Source: Turritopsis dohrnii (Eukaryota > Cnidaria > Hydrozoa > Anthoathecata > Oceaniidae). From it: a DNA stretch of 64,000 bases. This document shows positions 50,531 to 63,350 of the stretch, piece by piece (position 1 is the first letter of the stretch; each line of letters starts with the position of its first letter). The translations under genes were made by a program, and so were the position numbers. The notes beneath the pieces are model-generated. The model was not told the DNA's origin. It saw nothing but the letters and a program-made list of their open reading frames with translations, and ran no database searches. The DNA lies in NCBI GenBank assembly GCA_027922465.2, contig BQMF02000020.1, positions 1,674,001-1,738,000 on the forward strand, in the 5' to 3' direction.

Positions 50531-53393
50531 TTCACGTCACGTCATTATATTCGTTTTTCATGATTCTACTCTTTCCAGTTTTCTTAAACGTGATTTTTTT
50601 GAATTGAGCCTCGATCTTTTTATAGTTTTTAACCATCAACACAACATGGCATCTCATTTGAAGGATGTTCCCGAATTCAGCTAACTATGAGGCTCGATTC
50701 TCATCTTTTCTCATCAATCTTGGAACTCAGGATATTCAAAGGATTTTCTTAAATGAAGTCCTTTCCAGTCTCGATTTTTCTTATATAGTACAAATCTTAT
50801 AAACTTATAAGACCAACAAAACTGAAATAGGCCAAAATATAAATAATAACAGGTTAAGAACCAACCTCGAACCCAGGGTCTCTTGCCTTTCCGCTATTCA
50901 TATATCCGTATTATCCGTAAGACATTCTCAGGCTGGAAAACAAAAATGTAGAAAACGTCGCGTGGTAAATCTACCAGCAACTGAAATATCAGTTAACAAT
51001 ATGTCTAATTTTGATTAATCTCATACAATTCATGTTACTATTTGTCATTTCTGTACATTTGCTAGTTTTTGATAAAAGTCAGTAAAATACTGAACATGTC
51101 TGGTCCTTAGTTTTGAGCTTTTTGCAGTCTGAATGTTCTTAGTGTTGAGAACACAGTTTCAAATTTCAGCTTCATTTTGTTGTTATTTTTAGAACTGCAT
51201 TAAATCATCTGTTTAAAAACACACTTTACTGGAACAATTTGGATTCATGGTAGCTCAGTCGACAAAAGGGGAGAAATTTAGAATGTAGAATGAATGACTT
51301 GATTATCTTAAAGATAAAGTTTTTTATATATTTCCCCATAGGGCGAAATATATGTTAAAACCGGCAGTTTCCTTCTCCTTCATCATCATCTTCTCCGTTC
51401 ACTTTTATAGCCGCGGTTCAGAATGCAATTTTCGCCTAGCCGCCAAAGTAGATAAGAATAGAGGCTAGTCTACAGTCAAGTAGTACGCCATGTTTTTTCA
51501 GTCAGTGCGGATGGGCTGTAGAAGATTTTTGACTTTTCCACTAGCTTTTAAAATGATTCAAGGGAATTCAACTTTAAATGATGGAAATAAATCATTTTAG
51601 TTCAGTATTGTCTTAAAAGGTTTCGTAAAAGCTTTTGAAGAAACGTGTAAAAACAGAAAAATGTTGTTTTGTTTTTGTTAAGATGACAACAAATCATTGA
51701 AGCTGTGATTTTAGTGCAAAGGCGAAAATTCATTATCAATACAGGCAGAAGATTTATTTTCATTTTACGTCCTGATATATATAATGTGAACTATGATTTA
51801 CACGCACCGTGCTATAAAAGGAAGTCTTTTTTATGTGGAGAACAACCAGTTCAACCAGTGTTAATTCAAAAAGTACATTACAAAAACAGCAAGTAAAAAT
51901 GTGATGTCGTATATGCAATAAGAACGTCAGAAAATCAATTATGTGTAATAACAGACAAGATTGAGAGACTATCTGCTCGGAAAATGTGCTTCCCTGGATA
52001 TTCATTTAATATGACAACAGAAACATAAATTTACTATGGATTAATTTCATGATCACCTATACTATACCAGAACACGAAACGTCTACTTTCAGCTTTTTAG
52101 TGATTCGGTTATGGATATGTAGTCTATTTTCACTACAGAAATCTGTTTTTTTTTCATTTAGGATTTACAATGGTCATTTTTATCAAATAATAAATAATGG
52201 GTGTGCACATATTTTTTTGAACAGAGATGTTTATTCTGAACACTTGAATTTAATTTTATAAATTGTCACTTTAAGCCCATCTCTTTTTTGAAAATAACTC
52301 TTCGGTCAAAATTTTTTGATTGCTTTTTGATAGTGTTATTTGCTTATATATTGAAGATATTCTTCAGGGCGTAAAGCTTTAGTAAAAAGAGAATAACGAA
52401 AAGTTTCATTTTGATTTATAATTTAATTTAAATTTTGTCCTGCATGATGATGTTCTGTGGATGTAGGACGAAATATTGAATTAAGTTATAAATCAAAATG
52501 AAACTTGTGTTGGTATGATTCGCCATTAAACGTAGATAAAGAAAATAAAAAACAACAAATTTAAAATTAAGCAAAAGCTTATTGGTATAAAACCATCATC
52601 AGTGCATGTTGTTTTTTATTTTCTTTATCAAAATGAAACTTCTTGTTATTCTCTTTTTGCTTATCTGCCTCATAGTATTTTTAATACTTATACTGTAGTA
52701 CTAAAATTAAGTTTGACAATTTTCTTTTCTTCTTTTGTAAATTTGATTGTATAATTTTGAAAGACAGTTTTATCTGAGTTACAAAAAGCAAGTGCAAGTG
52801 TCTTCCGTTACATTACATTGTTTTGTTGTGATTTTATGGTATAAAGGATGTCAAGCTTCTGCAACAATAAAGATCATGTTTATTATGCTAAAATCGCCTT
52901 ACACATCGGTGCGGTTGTTGATATTTAGTTGTTTAAAATTTATAAAAGAAACCTCATTTGACCATGGACATCTGCATTTCTTAATAAATTCAAAATAAGT
53001 CGTTTTGTGGTATCAAATTCAATTCTACCCTGTTTAAGGACAACATTTTTATCTGAGAGTATGACATTGATGGTAGTTATACCATTCATTGTAGTTATTT
53101 GATGATGTATATTTTTCTTATGGTATTTAATGATGTATATTTTTCTTAACAATGTATAATATATAATGATGTATAATTAAGTTTCGCAACTTTGGGGAAA
53201 TATATAGTCGCATTTTTGCGAATCTTGTTGTAATTTAAAATCTTTCTCCTATGAGTAATGATGATGATGAGCTAACAGGTTGAAATATAAGAAAAGTGTA
53301 AAAAATGTTATTCAAAAAAGCATCACAAATTTTTGGTAATTCTTTTCATTATCCTATGAGTAAGTTTTACAAATATGCAATGTTGCACTATCG
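50531..53393. other. non-coding DNA with decayed repeats
   Basis: No supported gene. 50863-50895 (CAACCTCGAACCCAGGGTC) resembles one arm of the 8-bp-duplication palindromes. 52376-52667 contains nested inverted repeats, annotated separately. Confidence 0.5.
52376..52667. repeat. nested inverted repeats
   Basis: Outer arms: AAAAAGAGAATAACGAAAAG at 52384 pairs with its complement near 52640. A middle pair, AAGTTTCATTTTGATTTATA (52399) and its complement (near 52490), lies within it. A further pair, GATAAAGAAAATAAAAAACA (52537) and its complement (near 52610), lies to its right. This looks like one palindromic element interrupted by another. Confidence 0.6.
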
Positions 53394-53455
53394 CTAGGAA
53401 AAAATGCCTGAAATTCTCGTAGGGAAATGATTCATAAACCGAAAAAATTCAGCCA

Positions 53456-53701
53456 TTAGGTATAACCACAACAATCTTGTTGTCGGATCTTCTTGATGGC
53501 ATTGAAAACGAAAGTTGAAATCACAACTATGGTTAAAAGAATTGACGCCCATATGTAAAAAGTAACTTCCATAGGATCTCTCAGAAGTGCCTGGATGCTT
53601 AAAAAAACAAGAGGGGCGAAAAGCTTGGTTCCCATTGCTGTAATGCCCACGTCTCGTTGAAAATTTTTGAAACTCAAAACCTTCGCGTCTATTTCTTGTT
53701 T
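53456..53701 (-). CDS. possible terminal exon of a small membrane protein
   Basis: An open frame without an obvious start, reading KVLSFKNFQRDVGITAMG, then two hydrophobic segments (LFAPLVFLSIQALL and FYIWASILLTIVVISTFVF), and ending in CCGYT. The composition resembles a real two-helix membrane protein end. No upstream exon or family was recognised. It may start at the internal ATG (MGTKLF) or be part of an unresolved spliced gene. Confidence 0.3.
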   Translation of the reverse strand, partial: KQEIDAKVLSFKNFQRDVGITAMGTKLFAPLVFLSIQALLRDPMEVTFYIWASILLTIVVISTFVFNAIKKIRQQDCCGYT

Positions 53702-53815
53702 TCATCATACAGCAAGTTGAAACACATTATCGATGAGCAAGGGTATTGAGTGATGTTTTCTAGCAAATTGATCCATCACTGCAGTGTGAACCAGGCTTTA
53801 AGAGAAGAGCAGTTT

Positions 53816-53895
53816 TGAACCTCGTCCCCAGCTGGCTTCTTGCCTTTTTGATGCACGTATATTGAAAAGGCAAGAAGCCCTGGGGACGAGGTTGG
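53816..53895. mobile_element. 80-bp palindromic element with 8-bp duplication, copy 2
   Basis: The arms AACCTCGTCCCCAG and CTGGGGACGAGGTT match the element at 9195-9263. AGCAGTTT lies on both sides (53808-53815 and 53896-53903). The loop is longer and partly different from copy 1. Confidence 0.8.
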
Positions 53896-53903
53896 AGCAG
53901 TTT

Positions 53904-55312
53904 ATTGCAATTTATTGCGTTATAAGTGGTTATTATTTCCAGGACTTCACGTTTTTTCAGTCTAACTCTACGTAGATTACAATTTCAATTTTATTTCTTA
54001 AAGATCTTGATTATATTTATTTCGCCTCTACATTTTGATGACTTGAAACCTTTTTTTTTTTCTTCTCGATTTTCTTCTGACGATTAGTCTCTATACCAAA
54101 TCATGATGAAAACGATCACGAATGTTTTTTTTTTATTTCACCGTTTTTCTACAAGCATCAGTCATAAGAAATCGACGATGGTAACACCCCTTTGGCATTA
54201 CTGAATATCTCTGAAACAAATGTCGGTATCTTTTGCCTTCCCGTTAAAATCAATCCGGATTATAATTTTAGGAACTACAAAGTATGTTTACAGTGATCTA
54301 AATCATCATTTTCGACGATATTCGATCTTCGTGAAATTTGCATCAAAACAAACATTCTCGTTCTCATCTATGCATTTTTAGCCAATTGGTCAAAATGTTA
54401 TTATCTATCTCTTAATGCATGGACACACCTACCACAACGAAATGTATGTATTCAGCGGATTGTAACATTCCGGGAAGGGCGAATTTTTGACAGACTTCGC
54501 GCGAAAGAAAGGCTTTTTCAGAGGCAATGAAAAGACAAGTTATTGATTAGAAAAAAACATGACAAATAAGGGCAATATAATTCTGTATATTTTGTTCTCA
54601 CACTATGATAACCGCCTCCTATCAAATCCGTATATACAATAATTTACTAAAATAGAAATCTTGTTTACAATTTACAGCGCCGAATATTCTCTCACATTCT
54701 ATCCTGTCATACCACAAAAAATTGCTACAAAAGATAATTAAAAAAATTTAAAGAAAAAAAAAAGAATACTGAAGGAATCAATTTTTTTTAGTGTTTCAAC
54801 ATAATCAAGGGTATGCATGTATAATCATCTTTCCAGAAAAAAAAAGGTTTGACTGCGCACAAACAACAGTAACTGACAACAGTACTGAAAAGAAGCTTTC
54901 CGTGCTTTGTTTGTCACTCACTTCCTACTACCAATTGGATTCCGCATCCTGCACGGTATCCTTACTCACATAACGCGTTCATGCCAATGGGAAAATATAG
55001 TACGATCTAGTACGATCAATATCAACAATATCAATTTCGATAATCGTAAACTAGAGTTTGATTTCATCATCACCAATGCGAATCAATCTATAGGAAACAT
55101 GCAGCAATCCCTAGAACAGGATTGCAAGCAGCAAACACCATCTATCATACTAGCTATAAATACAAATATAAATATAAGAAATAAAGAGAGAGAGATCAAA
55201 TGGTGAAAAATCAATGTGGAATAGAAAATATATAATAGAAAAAAAAAAGCTTCAATATTCCAAATGATTACCAACCCGCGTATAAATATATAATATATAT
55301 GTACATGAACGA
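53904..55312. other. non-coding DNA downstream of the SH3 gene
   Basis: Contains the 3' UTR of the minus-strand SH3 gene. No other gene or clear repeat. Confidence 0.5.
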
Positions 55313-58300
55313 TCAAGAAGAGCACGAATCTTGGAAGTTTTGCACCGCCGTGTGTGGGTAGAAGCCTTGTGTCGAATCTTCGAGTAAGCCGTAACAATAG
55401 CCTTCTTTATTTTTCGGCCGCAATTCGTACAAAATAGAACCAGCCTTGAAAGATAAGTCATTGGGACCTTGGCCGTAAACATCCATCACGGCCTTTCGCA
55501 AATTCATTTGCTCGTGTTTAGTTGACGATGTTGAACGAGCCGAACTGATCGAGTTCAAACTTTGTATCGAAGACGCTCTACTGCTTCCTGAGAAATCAGC
55601 ATGTTTTTCTTGCTTATTTGTTATATGTGTAGGAGAAAAAGGTTCCTCGTTACTATTGCAGGACTCATTACTGTTAGGCGAAATAGTTCGTGGACTTGCG
55701 TGATCTGAAGGTTCTAGACGTTGCGTCAAAACTGGTGGATTATACAAAAATGTTTCGTGCCACTCTTGGCTCGTGTTTGAAAATTGACTGACGTCGTATG
55801 GTTCCGAATAATATCTTCGATGGTTCGGTGACTTCGACAAATCACCGAGTGTGGCTGACAAGTGGTTATTTCCTTGCTCACTCTCTTCGTTGATTGGACC
55901 AAAGCTGGTGAAGTGAAAATGATTACGATTACGCACTACATGCCTACTGTGAGCTTCTGCTGTTCGAGTAGGACTCGTATTCAAATTTTCACTACTGCGA
56001 GTTAGATGCCCTTCCATAAACTTCTGCGTAATGTTTTTCGAACTTGTTCGCTTTGGAGCGGGCGGAGGTTTGGGACCGACCATAGGGGGGACTTTACTGT
56101 TCTTTTTCAAAACGTTCACAACGTCTCCTGACGGCTTTGGAGCGATTGTTGGTTTGCTTATCTTAACAAAAGATTCGGTTTCTGTCGCTCCATCTCTCAC
56201 GCCAGTCGTCGGAAGAGGTTCCAACGAGACGCTTGACGATGTTGTGTCACCTGTTTGTATTTTGACACAGACTTTCCGAGCAAGCGGACGATCTATACTG
56301 CAACCTGATGAAGAACGACGAACGGGTTTAGGAGGAGGTGTGCCTTGCGATTTAAAGAAACTTATAGAATCTTCCTTATTGCAATGATCTAGTGAATGTT
56401 TCGTTTGGTCGACTTCATTCACGTAACGAGTGACTGAAGATTTCGACGTGTAATCGGCCGTTTTAGTATCTTCTTCACTATTTGCTGCATTCGACGGCGA
56501 CGATTTACGGCGTGATTTACGAGGAATAGGAATCAGATAAGGGCGTTCATCCTCAGGACTTAAATTGACTTGATCTCCAACCAGCGTAGGAAATGACCAA
56601 GCAGCTTTCATTGAAGAAGCGTATCGATTCGCTAAGTAGAAAAAAGAAGACTTTGGGTTTTCTTGAAACGATCGAGGTCGTAATCGATCAATCGGCTTCA
56701 TGTTGGCCAAGCCGCCAATCTGATGGTTGTCGTTGGCTGTCAGTTCTTCGGAATTTCTTCGAGCATGAAATGTACGCACAGTGGCGTCATACGAAGCCAA
56801 GCATTCCGTAGATCTGGTAACTAAACTATCCGCAGAACCTAATTTCCCTTTGGAAGCCAAATCACGATAAGTGTGTATCAAATGACTCTTGCGAGGTTTC
56901 GGAGGTACTGGTTTGCACGGCGGTGCGACACTATCCACCATTTCATCTTTGATGTCGCCATCGTATTTCAAGGACTGGTCTGCAGTTTGTGACGATTGAG
57001 TTGGAGTTGGAACAATCTCACCTGAGAAAGAAAAAGAAACAATGCCATTAACAACATGCCGAACTCGTCATGTGACGTTGTTGAACCATTCAGCAATGAA
57101 CGTACCATGAGATGAAGATTGGTCGATCGAAGTCTGTTTGTTTTTCGCACGTGATAACGAAGTTGTCTGAAAAAAACATAAAGCAAATAACGTCATCACA
57201 TACATTCAATCCACGTTATGGCACCAAATTACGAATTACCATTTCGTTTTAGGTCCTCATAATAGAAATTCGACTTCAAAACGACATTAATTAAAGCTTT
57301 CTTAATTTCACCTCTAATTGGTCAATTAGAGAATGAGAAAAAAAATATCTTTTTCCTGATTTTGAATCATCACCCAGACATGAAGGTATACCACAAGTGC
57401 CAACATTAACCGAAAGTTGCATGCGAATATCATATGGTTCGCACGTTTCATTTTAAGACTCAATGACTTTACTTATTGTACTTAGGTGACGTATCCGTCG
57501 GTAAATTTGTCGTCCGTCAAATTCATTGAACAGCTAACCTGGAGGCCGTTCTCAATTCTTTCAAAGTGTCTTCGGCTACCGTCATCGCTGCTGTAACCGT
57601 CTCTCTCGTTCTTTTTAACTTTGGGAAGTGACAGGGTGCGGACGTGCACTTCGCTATCTGATACCGAGCCTTTGTCTTCAACTTCATCTTCCAAAAGATA
57701 TTTACGAAAGTCCAGATCTGATGTTTGAGGCTAAGAAAAAAAATCGTTATTAAAATTAACGGCTATCACATCGTAAAGGCATGTTTTCTTCGTCACGACT
57801 GTTTTCAACAACTCACTTTGACGTAATGTGACGGAAACCAGCCTTGATCGTAACTACGCAAACATCTTCCATTCCACCAGCCTGTCTCTGACGTCTGTAA
57901 CACTTCTACCAGATCTCCGATTTCTAATCTCAATTCATTCGGTTCTGTCGGGTTACTTGGATAAATGGCAATGAAAAGGCCCGATATACTGACCCCGTCT
58001 GCTGGTTGATCGTACACGTGGTCCACTGAAGAGGTAGACTTGCGTGTGTGTTTGGGTTTGTCATATATGGCATCTACATCGTCGTCGTACGTGATATCAA
58101 TAGAGTCGATGACGTCATCAAGTACCATCAACGACTGGAAAAAAATCAGGAAGGCGATCATCAAAAGCACGTAAAGTCACGTGGTTATACTCCAGTGGAA
58201 AGAATATGTACTAAGTACTGTGAAGAAGCAAAGCGGATGTTAATAAGATAGATTTCGGATTTCCACGTCGTACAATTTGAAATAATTAACCGGAGACCAC

Positions 58301-61205
58301 CAGAATGATGTACTACTTCGTTGTTTACACAGGGGTAGAAAATTTTACAATATCATCAGCTGATGGGGTGCAAATAACTATCCAATCTTTGAAGAAGGCG
58401 GATTATCCGCAAATTCTATTGGAGTAAATGACCTATATCTCGCTGTTTTGAAACGCCCTAAAAGTGCAAACGGGGTATTGCCTGAAATACTAATGGCCAG
58501 TTTGAATATTGAGACATAATTTTGCATGGAAAATCAATGATGGCAACACTTATGTATACGTTGCTAAGTAACCCTTAATTAATTCATGTGCAGTATGAGT
58601 CATCGTTCGTGAAAAATTAAAAAAAGCATTCGATCTGGAAAACATCCAGAAAATACAATGAACATTGAAATAAAATAACAATGACGATCTTTCTTTGTGA
58701 GGAGATAGGACTTACATCGACTGTTGCTTTAGCATCGGCGTATTTTTTCAGATCAATAGGTTGTACGAAATTTTGTGGGACCCAACCTTGCTTTCCATCT
58801 TTGTTGATCGCTTTTACCCATCCACCAGGGTCAACAACTGTAACAGTGATTAACTCGTTCTGTGTGAGTGCCAATTCGCGGAAGTCTTGTGGCGAGAAAT
58901 TGAACAAAGCAATATGCGGGATAGCTGGAAGAATAACACAATGTTACTTCATTCGTTCTCAATAGCGGTCAATGTATTATCTGTCTGTATTTTCGCACAT
59001 TCATCTCTATACTGATGTCTTCGATTAACGAATACCACAAAAGGCTTTAAGTATATAGATGTCTCAAACCCCATACTTACATAATTCTGCTTTTCGTTTC
59101 TCACGCTGGTTCTTTTTGACGATTAAACTGAGCAGACCTTTTTCTCGTTTCGGAGGCTCGTCGTCTACCGCACTGTGTATCGAGATATTAGTTGACGAAC
59201 AACTATTCGGTGAGACCGAGTGAGAAGTACCGATTTCTGACGTGTTGGATTCAATGGAAGTTGTAGAGCGTTGAGACGACTCTCGTACTTTTAAGCGCTC
59301 TAGCAAGGCGTTCTGATCAAAGTTTTGACTACCATACTGACTGTGATATCCTGATTCCATTCGACGTGGACGGCTCGAAGCAACACATGACGCGTCTTCT
59401 TTTCTCGAACTTTCCTTTAATGACGAGTATAACGACGGCTTGCTTATGACATCTGCAAAAAATGAAAGGAAAAAGAACGAATGTTTATCGAACAACGAAT
59501 AGGTTTTCGAACAAAAACAATGACATTTTCGTGACGTCATCACGCCTCACAAACCTGTGACTAATTGTTCAATGTAAAATATCCTATCGACTTGCAGCTG
59601 AGCGCAATGTCCCGTTTTCACAGCTTTTCTGATTAGACGTAAGGGGTCGACAGCGGAGCAAACAAACTTCATCCGTACATCAGCTATTACGCTACCTTGC
59701 CTGACAAAAACAACAAATAGTATAATGATTAGCTTCCTGTCTCAAAATAATCACTTGTATATCAGTCACGGTTGAAGCATTCGATGTGTTTTGCCTTTCA
59801 CAACACTAACGAATCACGTAAAAGTAATAAAAACTAATGGGAAAGCAGTTTATGTCAACAAAATCATGCATGATGTTTTTTTCAATGTTACAAGAAGGTG
59901 AAGTCAAAAACACAACAACAAATAAATGAGAAATTAGGCTAGCTTTTTTTGAACTTACATCTCCCAAAGAAGATGAAGCGTAAGAAAATGAGTAGAAATA
60001 TAGGTCAACTTATTGAACTAACATCTCCCACCAGACACTTTAAAATATCAAATCATTTAGGAAGTGAAATTTCACCTGAATCGTTGCAAGGTAGCACCTC
60101 TAAAATCACTAAAATTCATGTATAATTCCTCGATCTAAATGAAGAAAGGAAAAGGTTGTACTTGACCCCATTTCTATTTGGACCCTAACTGACAGTATTT
60201 CAATTTGAGTGAATGAGGGATAGATAAAGAAGTGGTCCAATAAAAAATGAACAGAAAAACGTACTGAGTCCTCCACCAACTTTTTCATTTGTTCATAACC
60301 CTTTGACTCAGTTTTTGTGTAGATTTCATCCCATGGTGTCATCAGCTTTATGCTCACATCATGCAATGTTTCCTTCAAATCTGAAAACAATTCAAATACT
60401 TAATGTTATCTTGAAATACTTGAAATAAAGTCTAAATAGTAGAAATTGAAGATCTCCTCATCATGAGTTTTTAGAAATGAAAGGACTGCTTGGTCATAAT
60501 GGAAGAAAAGAAACATGAAATTTTATCTGGTATGACATTTGGTGCCAGAAAAATTAAAATAAAAAGTACAACAAAAAACCGAAACCACCTACCTTCATCT
60601 ATTCCATGGATCGGACCAAGCTGTACACCGGGTGGTTCTACATCATCTGGCACCAAAATCAGTGTAGTTCTTCTTTTAGGTGAGGTGCCAACTTCAATAT
60701 CTAGCAGGAAAATAAAAGCTAGTACAACTCTCTCTAGTGATAATGATGCTACTAAGCTTTAATAAAATTTTTGTCTTATTTGTTAAATGGTTGACATTCA
60801 TGTTAAATGTTAAAATTGATAGAAAAACCAGTTACAAGGAAACTCAAAATGAATGAATTGATGGTAACCTTGATCACTATTCAGTAATGTTGGATTAGAA
60901 TAACCAAAATCAGATTGCGAAGTTTGTACCATCCCAGTGTCGTTGGTTGAGGCTTGAGTACGATTTGAATATTGCAAATTGGGCCAGTTTTTCTGTTTCC
61001 GTTGGCGCTTTAAAGAATTCTTTTTCCAGCAGTATAAACAGAAAAGTGTAACCACCACCACAAGTATAAAGCCACCAATTACACTGCCAATGATTATGGA
61101 TCTTTTGCTGTCACTATCAGCAGGCTTTCCAGTTGATGATTTTGGTGGCAATGTTGTAATGGATTGAAGGCCTGTACCTGCATTTCTAGCCGTAGAGGAA
61201 GCCAT
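55313..61205 (-). CDS. single-pass membrane protein with SEA-like domain and three SH3 domains
   Basis: Exons (high to low): 60869-61205, 60593-60700, 60265-60380, 60162-60184, 60076-60099, 59555-59700, 59081-59452, 58716-58924, 57817-58134, 57539-57730, 57106-57166, 55313-57021. They sum to 1204 residues with every junction in frame. Residues 1-35 are Ser/Thr-rich. One membrane helix spans 36-59 (SIIIGSVIGGFILVVVVTLF) and is followed by a strongly basic stretch. A SEA-like domain covers about 149-245 with the GSVIAD site at 205-210. SH3-1 covers 380-433 (ALFNFSPQDF), SH3-2 498-551 (IAIYPSNP...WFPSHYV) and SH3-3 about 1147-1197 at the C-terminus. Between them lie YDxP-type sites and several Pro-rich PKP motifs. 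This looks like a membrane-anchored signalling or cytoskeletal scaffold. I do not know a named family with this order. An upstream exon with a signal peptide may be missing. Confidence 0.75.
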
Positions 61206-63181
61206 TATTTTAAAAGTAAACACACTGATTCTATAGCAGTTATGATGAGAATATTGTTCCAGTCAATCGAATATCTACCATCCAGTAAGTCCTTAGTTTT
61301 TGCATTGTCTATTTGCCATTACTAACCAAAACAACGAGATTAACATCTGAACAACCCACATATCAATTTCTTGTTGATTTTAGAAAATTGTTATCACAAA
61401 TGTTTTCACGTTCTATCTAAACGGCAATCGACACCATTCCTCAAAACCATGCAAAATATTAATAAAGATAAACAGTAATAATGTACAAGAAGTTGAAAAA
61501 GAAGAACATACTGTAAAGATATAATAACAAAAGAAAATAATTAAACACTGATCAGAAAAAATGACTGAGCAATAATAAGGACCTAGTTAGGCTATTGTTG
61601 TGGTCATATAAAAATAATTAATTTCAAAAGTTGACATCCAACATAATAAAGAGCACATCAATCATTCAGTTTAAATTACTGTATTCAATAGGAGCAGGCT
61701 TTTTTAATTGGAAGACATGAAATAAACTACTGACCAAAACGAGATCTATTTTTGTTCAACCATTAGCTCCTGTTAAAACATGAAAATTACACGACGGTTA
61801 GGACATGAAATTTGACCAACATGAAAATACAAAAAAAATTCAAAAGCACAACAATGTAACAAAATATTGATACAAAAGAAATAGAATCGAAACACTATAG
61901 TATCTGTTTGTGATGTCATTAAAATTTCTTGCTTTTCATGCAAAGATAACAAACATAACTGACATATTACATCATCAAATATATTTAACTCTGACATCAT
62001 AACAAAAGAATCTTAAATGTTTCTTTTTGTTGAACAAATCTTTATATAAAGAATGGTTAAAAGTTACTCAATTTTATAGATAATAATTGATAAAAACTGT
62101 GACATAAGTTTATTTTAGAATTATATGATAAACCTAATGCTAACATGACCAGGGAATGTATAAAATTTTCTACAAAGTTTTTTTCTCTTGGAAATTTAAA
62201 ATATTTCAATACAACCACCACTTCAATTTATGGTTTTGTTCTGCTATCAGAATCAGTTGTGATGGAGAATTCTTGTGAGTTTTTCAAATAAATTAAAAAG
62301 CTAAAAGCAAAAAAAAAAATTACTATAACTGAAATCATTAATAACAAAAATATAATTGGAGATAAAAAAACTTCTACAATCAATGACAGTAAGGAAAATG
62401 TTATCTTTGAAAACAACAAAAGCCTCAATTAAAGTTTACAACTACACTAATAAACATAACCATCGAACAAAAGCTTTTCAGTGCATATTTTTTGACAGTA
62501 CTGACGTTACTTGAAAAGTACCTCAATTAATCTGTTTCCATGTGAAAAACATAAACACAGAGATGTATATAACACAGTAAATGAAAACGTTATGCTCAAC
62601 GGAAGATAATTGGATATAATGAGAAAATCAGTTGTGCTAGCACAATCTTCAAGTCTTTTGTATAATACATTAAACATTCACACACATGTTGTGAAATTCT
62701 TTATCTTCTTAATTTGCTTGTTTCTCACTTTAAACATTTTGACAAAAGCATCATTTTCTCAATCTTAAAGGTCTGTTTCCATGAGAGGGGGAAGGTGTGT
62801 CATCATTACAAAAATTACAGTGATACTTATTACTTTGATACTGTATATTTCGGACTGTATTGTGTTATACCATGTCAACGCTGGCATGACTCGGTCGGGG
62901 ATTGAACCCACCACCTCCCGAACAGGAAGCAAGCACTCTACCACAAGGCTACCAGTTGGTTTATCCTATTGAGTATATTGTGTACGCACTTAATTCTAGA
63001 CAAACGCTTGTATCAAAAAAATTTGATATTGGGTTTGCAAGATGAAAGGCAGCCGAAACTAAACAAGAGAAAAAAATTATCCTCAAGGTACATAGTAAAA
63101 AACTTTTTTTTCAAGATAAGAACGGGTTAGTTGACAAAATATTTTTATCATGGTGTCAGTTAAAAAGAATACGCATCTTAC
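61206..63181. other. 5' flank of the SH3 gene
   Basis: No supported coding exon. A hydrophobic frame at 62228-62428 has no ATG or clear splice sites. A SINE head lies at 62862-62960. Confidence 0.4.
62862..62960 (-). mobile_element. tRNA-derived SINE (family 2), copy 2 (truncated)
   Basis: On the minus strand it shows AGCCTTGTGGTAGAGTGC (A box, 62933-62950) and GGGTTCAATCCCC (B box, 62897-62909). It matches 30140-30371 across the tRNA-like head and past it to CATGCC. The body is mostly missing. Confidence 0.7.
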
Positions 63182-63350
63182 TGAAGAAGAGATAATTAAT
63201 AGGGTCAAATTGTACCCTGTCCTTTATGACAAGACCCACAAAGGATTTAACGAGTGAAATGCAGTCAACAACTACCGTTGCTAAAGAAGTTGAATTTCTA
63301 GAAAACGGTAATAATAAAAGGTCCTCATAATCTTCAAGATCTGGATCCAT
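63182..63350 (-). CDS. possible first coding exon of an unrecognised gene
   Basis: ATG at 63350, then MDPDLEDYEDLLLLPFSRNS and a hydrophobic/helical stretch, 56 codons to a good donor (A|GTAAGATG). No second exon could be matched in frame further left, and no family is recognised. An isolated open frame remains possible. Confidence 0.35.

Noticed and set aside
56031..56387. 118-residue plus-strand frame
   Set aside because: Antisense shadow of the large last exon of the SH3 gene.
62228..62428. Hydrophobic minus-strand frame
   Set aside because: No ATG start, and the composition is expected from T-rich DNA. No splice link to 63182-63350 could be made in frame.
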